A DNA stretch of 64,000 nucleotides from Acidimicrobiaceae bacterium (GTDB lineage Bacteria > Actinomycetota > Acidimicrobiia > Acidimicrobiales > Ilumatobacteraceae): assembly GCA_947446815.1 (NCBI GenBank), contig CANFGT010000002.1, forward strand, positions 208,193 through 272,192, given 5' to 3'. A program made the translations under genes and the position numbers. Below, piece after piece: positions 1-8,382 of the stretch (its first letter is position 1; each line of letters opens with the position of its first letter). The notes under the pieces are model-generated. The model was not told the origin of the DNA and did no database searches. It was given only the letters and a program-made list of their open reading frames with translations.

Positions 1-1191
1 GAAACGATCAAACACAAGCGGTTTGTCCTCATCGGAAATACCGGGGCCATGATCTCGAACTTCAACTCGTTTTGATCCGACATGTACTTCGACGTCGGAG
101 GTTCCGCTGCTGAATTTAATTGCATTGTCCACGAGGTTAGAGATTGCACGTTCTAATTGATGAGGACGTGCCGTAATCATGACATCCGTTGTGACATGAA
201 GTGTTACAACGGAGCCTGTGCGCCGAGATGCACGAGTAACAATCTCGCTCGCAACGTCTGAAAGGTCAATAGAAATAGGGTCTTCTGCAGTGCGTTGGTC
301 AATAGCAAGTGAGCTCAATTCAGCGCTGAGGGCAACTAATTCATCAACTTCAGCTTTCATATCGGCGAGGATGGCCGAACGATCGTCATCGGTCAGAGTG
401 GCGCGTTCCAGAATTTCAGCATTCGCACGGAGACTTGTGAGTGGTGTGCGCAATTCATGGCTTGCATCTTGAACAAGTTGACGTTGGCGATTACTGCTGT
501 TGCGCAGCGCTACCAACATTGTGTTGAAGCTCTTTCCCAGCTGCGCAACTTCATCAGTTCCCGTCACTTCAATATCTCGATTGAGGTCTTGTGTTTCTGC
601 GATGGATTCTGCAGTGTCTGCAAGTTGACGGATAGGGCGTGTAACACGTGAGGCAAAAAGCCAAGCAAATGCGCCAGAAATGAGAACAGCAAGCGCGGCG
701 AAGAGCGGAAAGTATGTGCGCATTCCATTTTGTGCATCGACAAGAATCTGAGTGTCCTTGGCGACTTGAATGAGAGAACCATCGGTTCCTAGAACCGTCA
801 ACATTCGGAATTCGTGACCACCAATCGAAGTGGACTCTTCATGAAGCGCTTTTCCATTAGTTGCAAGTGCTCGGTCTGCGTTGGTCACTGGCAATTGTGG
901 ATATTCGCGCCGACCAATGATTTGACCGTTGGGAAGAACCACTTGGGTGATGGCATCAACCTCAGTTTGCATGATTGCTTGGTTCACAGGGCCAGGACCG
1001 AATGAATCATTCCAGTTGAAGCCTGGTCGGCTCACAATATTGAGAATTCTGCTCGCCCGTTGATTCAGCGATGTTGCGACTTGATTTTCAAGTTGGTCTG
1101 AAGCAATTCTGTATGCACCAAAACTCATTGCAGTGGCAACAATGAAAACAAGAGTTGATGTGATGACCACGTATCGCGTGCGAAGGTTCAT
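1..1191 (-). CDS. Sensor histidine kinase, C-terminus cut by the window edge
   Basis: Membrane sensor kinase that would phosphorylate the response regulator encoded just upstream. The 397 visible residues hold an N-terminal membrane helix (about residues 7-28), a periplasmic sensor region, a second helix (about 160-180), a HAMP linker, and the phospho-acceptor box SHELRTPLTSLRANAE with His245. The N box (NLVDNAIKF) and the G1 motif (DHGPGISDED) follow, so only the end of the ATPase domain is missing. The ATG at 1191 overlaps the regulator's TGA (ATGA), which shows translational coupling. The architecture matches MprB/BaeS-like kinases; the stimulus is unknown. Confidence 0.93.
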   Translation of the reverse strand, partial: MNLRTRYVVITSTLVFIVATAMSFGAYRIASDQLENQVATSLNQRASRILNIVSRPGFNWNDSFGPGPVNQAIMQTEVDAITQVVLPNGQIIGRREYPQLPVTNADRALATNGKALHEESTSIGGHEFRMLTVLGTDGSLIQVAKDTQILVDAQNGMRTYFPLFAALAVLISGAFAWLFASRVTRPIRQLADTAESIAETQDLNRDIEVTGTDEVAQLGKSFNTMLVALRNSSNRQRQLVQDASHELRTPLTSLRANAEILERATLTDDDRSAILADMKAEVDELVALSAELSSLAIDQRTAEDPISIDLSDVASEIVTRASRRTGSVVTLHVTTDVMITARPHQLERAISNLVDNAIKFSSGTSDVEVHVGSKRVEVRDHGPGISDEDKPLVFDRF

Positions 1192-1871
1192 GACTCTTTC
1201 ACCGTGTATCCCACACCACGAACGGTGTACACAATACGGCTTTCGCCTTCTTCTTCGGTTTTACGACGCAAATAACCAATGTAAACATCAAGTGATTTTG
1301 AGTTTGTCTCGAAGTCGTAACCCCAGATTGCTTCGTAGATGTATTCACGTGTCACGACAGCATTCGGTTGCTGCATGAGAAGTTCCAACAAATCAAATTC
1401 AGTTTTTGTGAGCACTAATAGGCGTTCGCCACGGCGCACTTCACGAGAGAGGGAATTCAAAATGAGATCACCCACTTTGAGAACGGACTGCACGTTTGAT
1501 GATGCAGAGCGTCGAAGCAACGCGCGACATCGCGCAAGTAATTCATCAATCGCGAATGGTTTGACGAGGTAATCATCGGCACCTGCATCGAGTCCGGCGA
1601 CTCGGTCACCTACTTCGACGCGTGCAGTGAGAAGAAGAATCGGAGTCTGGATTCCTCGGTGACGCGCTTCGCGACAAACAGTAAGCCCGTCTGCAAACGG
1701 CATCATCACATCGAGCACAGCGAGATCGAATCGATTTTTCCCGAGAGCCTCGAGCGCAGCCTGTCCGTCATTCACTGCGGTGACTTCGTATTTCTCGAGT
1801 TCGAGAACCCGCTGAACTGCCTTACGAACAGAAGGATCGTCCTCGGCAATGAGTACTTTTCGGGTGTCCAT
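1188..1871 (-). CDS. OmpR/PhoB-family response regulator
   Basis: DNA-binding response regulator of 227 residues. The receiver domain (about 1-115) has the acidic pair D11/D12, phospho-acceptor D54 (VLDVMMP) and K104 (LVKPF). The C-terminal winged helix (about 130-225) ends with the family's typical GYLRRKTE and VRGVGY stretches. It is first in a two-gene operon with the kinase and is transcribed away from a secreted repeat protein, a plausible but unproven target. Its ATG lies 6 nt after a TAnnnT box, so the mRNA is probably leaderless. MprA-like by overall sequence. Confidence 0.95.
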   Translation of the reverse strand: MDTRKVLIAEDDPSVRKAVQRVLELEKYEVTAVNDGQAALEALGKNRFDLAVLDVMMPFADGLTVCREARHRGIQTPILLLTARVEVGDRVAGLDAGADDYLVKPFAIDELLARCRALLRRSASSNVQSVLKVGDLILNSLSREVRRGERLLVLTKTEFDLLELLMQQPNAVVTREYIYEAIWGYDFETNSKSLDVYIGYLRRKTEEEGESRIVYTVRGVGYTVKES

Positions 1872-1877
1872 GGCTTC

Positions 1878-1883
1878 ACCGTA
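1878..1883 (-). promoter_or_regulatory. -10 box TACGGT of the two-component operon
   Basis: TACGGT ends 6 nt before the response-regulator ATG at 1871, so transcription should start at or beside the start codon. Confidence 0.5.
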
Positions 1884-2030
1884 GCCATGTGTAGCAAGGG
1901 TTTCCTGTTCCTTGGTCTGATTCTTGAGAAGCTCTTACCATCCTCATGGATACTTCTTACCTACGAGCGTGAAAGTGGTGGCAAGCCAGGAGGACCTGGC
2001 CCACACCACACAACAAAGGAATACAGAACA

Positions 2031-2963
2031 ATGAAGATCAACTCCCGCTTCACAAGGGTCGCAGTGGCCGCAGGTCTCGTCGTCGCAACCGGCGCCGGCG
2101 TCTTCGGACTGACTGGCTTTGCTAGCGCTCAGATGGCAGGCAACCATAAAGCTGCAGTGGTTGCTGCTGCTGATAATTACAACGGCTCGAACGATGCCAA
2201 CTCATCCACATCAGGTGATGTGGATGCTCAGGCAACTGATCCAACTGGCGCTCCAGAAGAAGCAAACCGCCCTTCACCAATCGCAGACGCCGCGAAGGCG
2301 CTCGGTATGACTGAAGCGGAACTTAAGACCGAATTGAAAGCCGGTAAGTCCATTGCTGATGTTGCGAAGACTAAGAACGTTGACATCGACACAGTCATTG
2401 CGACAATAACCGCTGGCTTCAAGGCTCACCTTGACGAAGAAGTTGCCTCGGGCGAGCACACGCAAGCTGAAGCCGATGCGAAGCTTGCAGAGTTCACGTC
2501 TCGTGTGACGACAATGGTCAACACCGCGGGACTGCCACGGCATGGAGAAGGCAAGGGTGGCCCCGAAGGTCCTGGACCAAAGGGTCCTCGCGGACATGGA
2601 CCACTCCAATTTGCTTCTGCAAACCTCGCAACAACTTTGAAGCTCACTCAGACTGAATTGCAGACGCAACTGCGATCCGGCAAGTCGCTGAAGCAGATTG
2701 CTGATGCTCAAAATGTCGCCATCGCAGATGTGAAGGCAACACTGACGTCTGACTTTAAGGCACACCTCGATGAAGAGGTCGCTTCTGGTGAGCACACGCA
2801 GGCAGAGGCCGACGCAAAGCTTGCTGAGTTCAATACAAATCTCGACTCCATGGTGAACCGTGTCGGTCCTGCCGGCGGTCCTGAAGGTCACGGCCCGCGC
2901 GGTGACATGCCAGGTGCACCAACAACTCCTGCGCAGGGAACTGGTACATCAGCACAGGCATAG
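2031..2963 (+). CDS. Secreted protein with two copies of a helical repeat
   Basis: Exported protein of 310 residues and unknown role. It begins with a signal peptide (a basic start, then a hydrophobic stretch ending near FASAQ). Two repeats of about 85 residues follow, separated by a Gly/Pro-rich spacer. Each has the pattern LGMTEAELKTELKAGKSIADVA, then an acidic helix; 26 residues beginning FKAHLDEEVASG are identical in both copies. The tail is Gly/Pro/Thr-rich. An upstream in-frame extension exists, but ATG 2031 is chosen because it has the signal peptide and an AAAGGA ribosome-binding site 10 nt upstream. It faces the two-component operon and may belong to its regulon. Confidence 0.85.
   Translation: MKINSRFTRVAVAAGLVVATGAGVFGLTGFASAQMAGNHKAAVVAAADNYNGSNDANSSTSGDVDAQATDPTGAPEEANRPSPIADAAKALGMTEAELKTELKAGKSIADVAKTKNVDIDTVIATITAGFKAHLDEEVASGEHTQAEADAKLAEFTSRVTTMVNTAGLPRHGEGKGGPEGPGPKGPRGHGPLQFASANLATTLKLTQTELQTQLRSGKSLKQIADAQNVAIADVKATLTSDFKAHLDEEVASGEHTQAEADAKLAEFNTNLDSMVNRVGPAGGPEGHGPRGDMPGAPTTPAQGTGTSAQA
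2418..2831 (+). repeat. Pair of protein-level direct repeats within the secreted protein
   Basis: Bases 2418-2495 and 2754-2831 encode the same 26 residues, yet 15 of the 26 codons differ at synonymous positions. The duplication is therefore old and the protein sequence is held under constraint. Confidence 0.9.
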
Positions 2964-3010
2964 CGCCACCGTCATCTTTTGGTGACCACAACTAAAGATC
3001 CCCTTTACGG

Positions 3011-3050
3011 AGCGACCGGAGTGAAGCGAAAGCGAGACTCCGGTCGCTTT
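3011..3050 (+). terminator. Intrinsic terminator after the secreted repeat protein
   Basis: A perfect 12-bp stem (AGCGACCGGAGT, 3011-3022, with its complement at 3037-3048) encloses a 14-nt loop and is followed by a short T-rich run. It sits between convergent genes and stops the upstream one. Confidence 0.75.
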
Positions 3051-3061
3051 GTTATGTGGAG

Positions 3062-3466
3062 CTATTGATGCAGGGTTGGTAATCCCTCAATAAGAACTGT
3101 CGACTGTGCTGTCAATGTGAACGCAGGTAGAGGCACGCCAATCAATGGAAGTCGGACTTGTTGCGAGAGATGAACGGTCAGAAATTCTTGTGTTGGATCA
3201 ATGGTTTCGTTATGGACGATTCCTTTGCCGTGGACAACACTTTCAACAGCGAGGTGTGGATTATCCGATGTGCTGGCAGCACGAGCAGCACTTCTTACAA
3301 TATCGGTGAGTCGAAGAGACGTCAGTGAAATTGTTGTGGCAGCAGTAATTGCGCAGAGGCACAACGCAAAAAGTGGAAGTAGCAATGCAAATTCGAGCGT
3401 TGCTTGCCCGCTGTCAACCTTGCGTTGGTGGAGTCGACCGCTGAACAATTCCATCAAAAATCCCAT
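3062..3466 (-). CDS. TadE-like pseudopilin
   Basis: Small membrane-anchored minor pilin, about 134 residues from ATG 3466 (ATG 3454 is also possible). The core is SGQATLEFALLLPLFALC, the processing-site/hydrophobic-helix signature of TadE-like proteins, with a C-terminal extracellular part rich in beta-type sequence. The start region overlaps the end of the upstream Flp-like gene, so the two are translationally linked. It is the last gene of the Tad cluster. A longer reading frame extends upstream but would run through the previous gene, so it is rejected. Confidence 0.8.
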   Translation of the reverse strand: MGFLMELFSGRLHQRKVDSGQATLEFALLLPLFALCLCAITAATTISLTSLRLTDIVRSAARAASTSDNPHLAVESVVHGKGIVHNETIDPTQEFLTVHLSQQVRLPLIGVPLPAFTLTAQSTVLIEGLPTLHQ

Positions 3467-3611
3467 CGAATAGTGAGCCGATACGGCCCGCACCGCCTCC
3501 GGCTGTTGCCCAGGCGATGACCAATGTTGCGATGATTGCCGCCGCCAGAAGAATGAGCGCGTATTCGGTGGTTGCTTGTCCACGTGAGCGATGTCGTTGA
3601 TTTTTTGGCAA
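3414..3611 (-). CDS. Small Flp-like pilin subunit (DUF4244 type)
   Basis: A 65-residue protein with a basic N-terminus and the motif RGQATTEYALILLAAAII, which matches Flp/DUF4244 prepilins: a cleavage region followed by the assembly helix, with a conserved Glu-Tyr pair. It is likely the major pilin of the Tad apparatus. It lies 9 bases downstream of the TadB-TadC fusion gene and overlaps the TadE-like gene. No prepilin peptidase is encoded nearby. Confidence 0.8.
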   Translation of the reverse strand: MPKNQRHRSRGQATTEYALILLAAAIIATLVIAWATAGGGAGRIGSLFDGIFDGIVQRSTPPTQG

Positions 3612-3620
3612 GAGGATTCC

Positions 3621-4787
3621 TTACGCAGAAGTTGCATTTGTAGGGGGAAGCGAGAAATGAAGTTGTGAAACATTTGCAATGACAAGCGGAATCACCGTCA
3701 AGAAGATGAATGAAGGAAGAACACAGAAAACAATGGGAAGCGACAACTTGTTAGGAAGTTGACGAAGTTGAACGTCCATGAGATGACGTCGCCGCAGTCG
3801 TATTTCGCTTGCTAATCGATGGACGGTCTGCAACACGGGAAGCCCATCGCGGTCTGCCTCAATTAAGAATTCACCGAAAGATGATGCGGCCCCATCATGG
3901 GCATGTACGAAGCGTCGAATTGCCTCGTGAAACGGCTGTGCATTTGTCAGCGAGCGAAAAAGTTGTTCATCATGTTCAGCGGCCCACTGTTCGATTGCCA
4001 TTTGCAGCGGAAGTCCTGCGCGTAAAGAAACACAAAGATCATCAGCACATTGCGAGATGAGATCGGGTGAGGAATGTGATGCCCGGCGGACAAGCTGTTT
4101 CATCCACCACCGCCCGAAACGATTGATGGCGACTCCTATAATCAGCGTTGCAATGACTGCGGGTGTAGCGATGGTGTGTCGAGCATTGGGCGATGCAACA
4201 AGAAGGAGCGTCAAGACCACGAAAGGCATTGCAGTGAGAAGCCGTGCAGTCGACTGAGCTTGTGCAGTGGCAATGCGAATGTCTTGACGGCGCGCATCCT
4301 CTTCGCGCATTAATTGCGCAGCCTGCTCCAAAGCTTGCGGGATAAAGACTCCGTGTACGAACGATTGTTTAAGAAAGCGAAAAAACATATTGAGGTCGGG
4401 AGGCGCAGTGATGTCGACGAGCAGTTTCTGAATATCTTCACCGTTAGCGATGCGATGTAGAACGTGTTCAATATGAGAATTCGTCGTCAATAAATCGAGT
4501 GACTGCAAGAGTGCATCCCGAGCTGGGACTTGTGAACGTTGAAATCGCGCAATGGATTCAAGACAGGATGCATAGCGAGAAAGCGATGACTGCTTGCCAT
4601 CTTGACGCGAGGTGTTACGCCTGGTTGGGCGGTGTATCTGCGGAGACTTCTTTAGATAAGAAATATCGCCCTGATGATTTGCGAAATGGCGTTGCATGAC
4701 GAAGCGATCTGCAAAAAGCAGAAAACGTGGTGTGAGAAACCAGATACATATCCCCAGGGTGACGATGAAAATGAAAAGTTCTGTCAT
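3621..4787 (-). CDS. TadB-TadC fused inner-membrane platform protein
   Basis: Type II secretion F-domain protein of 388 residues. Two F-type helical domains are visible: one about residues 65-175 (VPARDALLQSLDLL ... QALEQAAQLM) and a second about 225-350 (LCVSLRAGLPLQMAIEQW ... LLVQTVHRLASEIRLR-like). Membrane helices lie at the N-terminus, at about 180-225 and at the C-terminus. This order equals TadB followed by TadC, normally two proteins. ATG 4787 is preferred to 4799 because it overlaps the tadA stop as ATGA. It would form the platform on which TadA acts. Confidence 0.82.
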   Translation of the reverse strand: MTELFIFIVTLGICIWFLTPRFLLFADRFVMQRHFANHQGDISYLKKSPQIHRPTRRNTSRQDGKQSSLSRYASCLESIARFQRSQVPARDALLQSLDLLTTNSHIEHVLHRIANGEDIQKLLVDITAPPDLNMFFRFLKQSFVHGVFIPQALEQAAQLMREEDARRQDIRIATAQAQSTARLLTAMPFVVLTLLLVASPNARHTIATPAVIATLIIGVAINRFGRWWMKQLVRRASHSSPDLISQCADDLCVSLRAGLPLQMAIEQWAAEHDEQLFRSLTNAQPFHEAIRRFVHAHDGAASSFGEFLIEADRDGLPVLQTVHRLASEIRLRRRHLMDVQLRQLPNKLSLPIVFCVLPSFIFLTVIPLVIANVSQLHFSLPPTNATSA

Positions 4788-5689
4788 GGCGATTTCCAAA
4801 CTGTTTCGGGTACGCCGTCACCCATCTGCACTATTTCGTGAACAGATCGACGCCCGCTGGGTTGGCGCCGAATATGGACAATTGCATCTACTGCGTGCGT
4901 CACAAGTTCATGTGCTTGATGTTGTGTCCACTGAGGAGAGTCACGGGTGATCATTGATGAAAGTCGTGAGATGGTGTCTGTTGCAGAAGTGGCGTGCACC
5001 GTTGCCCAACTACCCCGATGACCACTCGTGAGCGCGAGAAGCATGTCGATTGCTTCTGCACCTCGCACTTCTCCCACGATGAGACGGTCGGGCCGAAGCC
5101 GAAGCGATGTGCGCACAAGTTGCTGAAGCGTTACCTCGCCGACCCCTTCAACATTGGCGGGTCGTGTCTGAAGCCGCACTACATGAGAATTGTTAAAGCG
5201 AAGTTCAGCGGTGTCTTCTACAACGACGAGCCGCTCGGTGGGGTCAAAGTGAGATGCAGCAGCTGACAACAGAGAAGTCTTCCCTGAAGACGTTGCACCA
5301 GAAACAATCACATTGAGACGATCACGAATGAGTCCCTTTATCGCGTCTGTGAACGTGGTTGCACCAAATGCAGCAAGCGGGAGAATACGTTTGGAAAATT
5401 TACGGATTGCAATGGTGGTTCCGTTTACGGCAATAGGAGGAACCACCACACAAGCGCGAGAGCCATCGCTCAGTCGAGCATCAAGGACTGGGGAGAGGAG
5501 ATCAACCCGTCGACCTGATGCCCGACTGATGCGCTCGACACATTGCGCCACTTGCTCGTGTGTGAGAGTCCCGCCGGGGTGAATCCCTTGCGCATCTTCT
5601 AGCCACACATGGCCGCCCTCCACCACCATAATTTCAGTGATGTGCGCATTGTCGAGGTGCTCTTGCAATGCCCCTAACGAGTGAGGCAT
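4784..5689 (-). CDS. tadA: TadA/CpaF-type secretion ATPase
   Basis: Cytoplasmic ATPase that powers Tad pilus assembly, 301 residues. Visible are Walker A GATSSGKT (131-138), the Asp box VVVEDTAELR (156-165), Walker B RLIVGEVRG (202-210) and the His box GHRGSWATVHA (223-233). It is shorter than usual CpaF proteins and lacks most of their N-terminal extension. It lies between the CpaE-like gene (3-base gap) and the TadB-TadC fusion gene (ATGA overlap), so the whole cluster is one operon. Confidence 0.93.
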   Translation of the reverse strand: MPHSLGALQEHLDNAHITEIMVVEGGHVWLEDAQGIHPGGTLTHEQVAQCVERISRASGRRVDLLSPVLDARLSDGSRACVVVPPIAVNGTTIAIRKFSKRILPLAAFGATTFTDAIKGLIRDRLNVIVSGATSSGKTSLLSAAASHFDPTERLVVVEDTAELRFNNSHVVRLQTRPANVEGVGEVTLQQLVRTSLRLRPDRLIVGEVRGAEAIDMLLALTSGHRGSWATVHATSATDTISRLSSMITRDSPQWTQHQAHELVTHAVDAIVHIRRQPSGRRSVHEIVQMGDGVPETVWKSP

Positions 5690-5692
5690 GTG

Positions 5693-6328
5693 TCAGGCCT
5701 TGGGGAAGTACTGACTAAAAAGTTGTTCCGCACGTGCGGGCAACAGTCCGGCATCAACAGCGCGCGAGATAGCTGCTTCGTATGGAATTTCAGCCGCGAT
5801 GGGAACTCCGAGAACATTGCCAACATCTTTAACGGTGAGTGCTCGGTTTTCTTCTTTGATGACAAACACATTGGTGGGTCGGGGGAGCCGAGATGCGCGT
5901 CGAAGAGATAGGTAACACGGACGGACCACCATGGACACTTGGTCGAGTGCTTGAGTCAGAGCCTCAGGAACAAAAGTTGTACCTGCATCGATGATGATGT
6001 CGTGGGGTAATTCAACAATTGCTGTAGCGAGCGCTTCCCATCTTGGTTCGCCATGAACAAAGCGCGAACCGCGATGAAGAACTACAAGCCCAGGAATCAT
6101 TGGTGTTCCGAGGAGGACCATTTGTTGGCCATCACTGACGTTGTCCTCGCTCAGCCAATCGTTGATTCCCGGGCCATGTGACTCAGTCATCCCGAGTGCT
6201 GCAGGAATATCCCCGCAGAGATCTACGAGCAATGTATTGGTACCGCGCATTGCGGAAACAAGTGCATACGCAGATGCAGTCACTGTCGTGCAGTTGCCGC
6301 CTTTGGGCGACATAAAAAGTGTTGACAC
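5693..6328 (-). CDS. CpaE/TadZ-like ParA-family protein with degenerate P loop
   Basis: First gene of the Tad operon, 211 residues. It resembles the MinD/ParA-like localisation factor (CpaE/TadZ/Ssd) that places the Tad machine. The expected deviant Walker A near the N-terminus reads SPKGGNCTTVTAS: the KGG is present but the GK[ST] part is not, so ATP binding may be weak or lost. Later ParA-like features remain (LLVDLCGDIPAALG, IIIDAGTT). The GTG at 6328 follows an AGGAGG ribosome-binding site 4 nt upstream; ATG 6313 is the alternative. Confidence 0.75.
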   Translation of the reverse strand: MSTLFMSPKGGNCTTVTASAYALVSAMRGTNTLLVDLCGDIPAALGMTESHGPGINDWLSEDNVSDGQQMVLLGTPMIPGLVVLHRGSRFVHGEPRWEALATAIVELPHDIIIDAGTTFVPEALTQALDQVSMVVRPCYLSLRRASRLPRPTNVFVIKEENRALTVKDVGNVLGVPIAAEIPYEAAISRAVDAGLLPARAEQLFSQYFPKA

Positions 6329-6382
6329 ACAACCTCCTAGTTAGGTGGAGGCGATGTGTGCGCGGAGAAGTGAGAAGTGGCG

Positions 6383-7354
6383 CTACAACTTCACTTCATT
6401 GCGCATCGGCTGATTTTCGATGTAGCGACGAAGATTCTCAACAAAAATTTTCTCTGCACGAAGGCCCGATGTTGCCGATGAACCAGAACTGTGTGGCGTG
6501 ATGATGACATTCTCTAAATCCCACAGCGGAGAGTCTTCAGGCAATGGTTCGGTGGCGAAAACGTCAAGCCCAGCCCCGGAGAGATGTCCGGACTGCAATG
6601 CAGAGATCAGGGCAGGTTCTGATACCAATTCACCTCGCCCTACATTGATGAAGCGCGCGCCAGGCTTACATGCTGCAAATCGATCTGCATCGAAGAGGTC
6701 TTTGGTGTCGGGGGTGAGGGGAAGCGCACACGCCACCCAGTCAGCGCGACCTAAAACGTCATTCAAGGAGTCAAAACCGAATGTGGGGCATGGCTCATCA
6801 CCTTGAGGGGTGCGGCGAATACCTTCCACCTCCATATTGAGCGCAACACCAAGGCGTGCAATTTCCAGACCGATGGGCCCGAGACCGATAACAGCAAGAC
6901 GAGCGCCATCAAGCTCATCGAATGAATGGCGTTCCCACTCGTGTTTGTCTTGATGTCGAAACCACGCACGCGTATTGCGACTGAGAGACAGCATGTAAAG
7001 GATTGCCGTTTGTGCAATCGGTGAAGCTGTTGCACCTGAAGAATTCGTGAGACGGACACCACTCTCCATCAACTGAATAAAGAACGGACTATCAACGCCT
7101 GCAGAAAATGTATGCATCCACTTCAGATGTGTGGACTTCATGATGGAAAGCACCATGCCCCTAGAACGTTCTGGCCAAACATCACTAGAAAAGAAAGCGA
7201 CAGTGACATCTGCAAGAACATCATCAGGCAGAGGTTCTTCCCCCTCGTAGATGATCGGTGTGATGCCAGGTGCAAATGAGGTGATATTTGTCCCCTCGCG
7301 CTGCCACACATTGTCGCTGATGAGAAGAACGATGTCGGAACCGGCTGACTTCAT
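6383..7354 (-). CDS. D-2-hydroxyacid dehydrogenase (NAD-binding)
   Basis: Oxidoreductase that interconverts D-2-hydroxy acids and 2-oxo acids. About 323 residues with the Rossmann motif GLGPIG near residue 155 and the catalytic triad of the family: Arg in INVGRGELV, Glu in FATEPLPEDSPLW, and His in IITPHSSG. Full length. ATG 7354 is chosen over GTG 7360 because it lies 6 nt after a TAGTCT box. It is divergent from a membrane protein gene and 54 bases upstream of the Tad operon on the same strand; no functional link to Tad is evident. The substrate cannot be deduced. Confidence 0.9.
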   Translation of the reverse strand: MKSAGSDIVLLISDNVWQREGTNITSFAPGITPIIYEGEEPLPDDVLADVTVAFFSSDVWPERSRGMVLSIMKSTHLKWMHTFSAGVDSPFFIQLMESGVRLTNSSGATASPIAQTAILYMLSLSRNTRAWFRHQDKHEWERHSFDELDGARLAVIGLGPIGLEIARLGVALNMEVEGIRRTPQGDEPCPTFGFDSLNDVLGRADWVACALPLTPDTKDLFDADRFAACKPGARFINVGRGELVSEPALISALQSGHLSGAGLDVFATEPLPEDSPLWDLENVIITPHSSGSSATSGLRAEKIFVENLRRYIENQPMRNEVKL

Positions 7355-7360
7355 TTCCAC

Positions 7361-7366
7361 AGACTA
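7361..7366 (-). promoter_or_regulatory. -10 box TAGTCT of the hydroxyacid dehydrogenase
   Basis: TAGTCT ends 6 nt before ATG 7354; this spacing decides the start codon. Confidence 0.5.
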
Positions 7367-7390
7367 TGTACACGGAGGGCGCAAGGGCAG

Positions 7391-7396
7391 TACCGT
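7391..7396 (+). promoter_or_regulatory. -10 box TACCGT of the membrane protein gene
   Basis: TACCGT ends 6 nt before GTG 7403. With the box at 7361-7366 it makes a very short divergent promoter region. Confidence 0.5.
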
Positions 7397-7402
7397 TCGG
7401 GT

Positions 7403-8371
7403 GTGCGCCTTTTTGTTGGACTGTTGTCGTTGCTCCCATTGGCCCCTGCTCACTTGGGTTCGGGTGACAGCGTGCAACCGCGTAACACCGAATCAGTGAT
7501 TGAAACGGTGATTCCTGCAGTTCCTGACGGCGTGAAGATTGAAATAGTGGGTGCGGACACATTTGTGCGTCTCACTTCAGTTGGCGTGACAGTAGAAGTA
7601 CCTGGATATGACGACGAGCAATATTTGCGCATCAGTGCAGAAGGTCTTGTTGAGATCAATGACGCATCTGTCACTGCGGCGTTAAATGGCGATCGTTACG
7701 GAAATGTCGACATCTCGCAGATGAAGCCCGATGCGCTTCCTAAATGGCGCACGATTGCGACAAATGGGATTGCAATGTGGCATGACCATCGTTCACATTG
7801 GATGAGCCCAAAGTTGCCAGCCACGATTGACAGCAAAGGCACTGTGCTCCATTGGAAGATTCCTCTGATTGTCGCTCACAAACAGACTGTCGTTTCAGGA
7901 ACGTTGTATTTGCGCCATCACGCAAGCATGGCGTGGTGGCTTCTGGGGCTTCCCGCCATCATCGCTGCAGTCGTGATGTCAGTGTTTCGGCGTCGTGGGT
8001 TTTTTGCACTCGTTCTTGCCGTTGCACTGCTGGGCGTAACAGTGGGCTTTATGGAATACAACGGTTTGCCTGATGGTGCGCGAATCACCCCAATTATGTT
8101 GATGTTTTGCGTTGGTGCAGCCACGATTGCGCTCGCTTCCATGGCTCGTCTCATCCGACCTGGTGCGATGCACATCGCCATTTCTTTGAATGCCGGCGCA
8201 GGTTCTGCATTAGTGGTGTGCGCTTGGTTAACCGCGAATCAAGTGAGCTCTGCGTATATTCCTGGCATCAATGCACAGTGGTTAGCTCGCGTGACCATTC
8301 CGCTGATGATGGGAATCGGCATTGTCTCCGTTATTGACGGCGTGACACGTATTGTGCGAACTGCGCCCTAA
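7403..8371 (+). CDS. Conserved membrane protein with W-HDHR-HWM motif
   Basis: Unrecognised beyond a loose family: 322 residues with an N-terminal signal-like segment, an extracytoplasmic beta-rich region of about 150 residues, then about five membrane helices (starting near residue 175). The motif IAMWHDHRSHWMSP at the end of the outer region recalls actinobacterial hypothetical membrane proteins, some found near copper-handling genes as I remember it. The clustered His and Met could bind metal, which is inference. The start is GTG 7403, placed 6 nt after a -10 box. It converges on the sigma factor gene with 11 bases between. Confidence 0.75.
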   Translation: MRLFVGLLSLLPLAPAHLGSGDSVQPRNTESVIETVIPAVPDGVKIEIVGADTFVRLTSVGVTVEVPGYDDEQYLRISAEGLVEINDASVTAALNGDRYGNVDISQMKPDALPKWRTIATNGIAMWHDHRSHWMSPKLPATIDSKGTVLHWKIPLIVAHKQTVVSGTLYLRHHASMAWWLLGLPAIIAAVVMSVFRRRGFFALVLAVALLGVTVGFMEYNGLPDGARITPIMLMFCVGAATIALASMARLIRPGAMHIAISLNAGAGSALVVCAWLTANQVSSAYIPGINAQWLARVTIPLMMGIGIVSVIDGVTRIVRTAP

Positions 8372-8382
8372 GCACAGGCTCT

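Noticed and set aside
1659..2030. In-frame N-terminal extension of the secreted repeat protein
   Set aside because: It lies antisense to the response regulator gene and would hide a clear signal peptide; ATG 2031 has a ribosome-binding site.
2274..2891. Open frame of 205 codons antisense to the secreted repeat protein
   Set aside because: It mirrors the duplicated repeats of the real gene and has no independent start signals.
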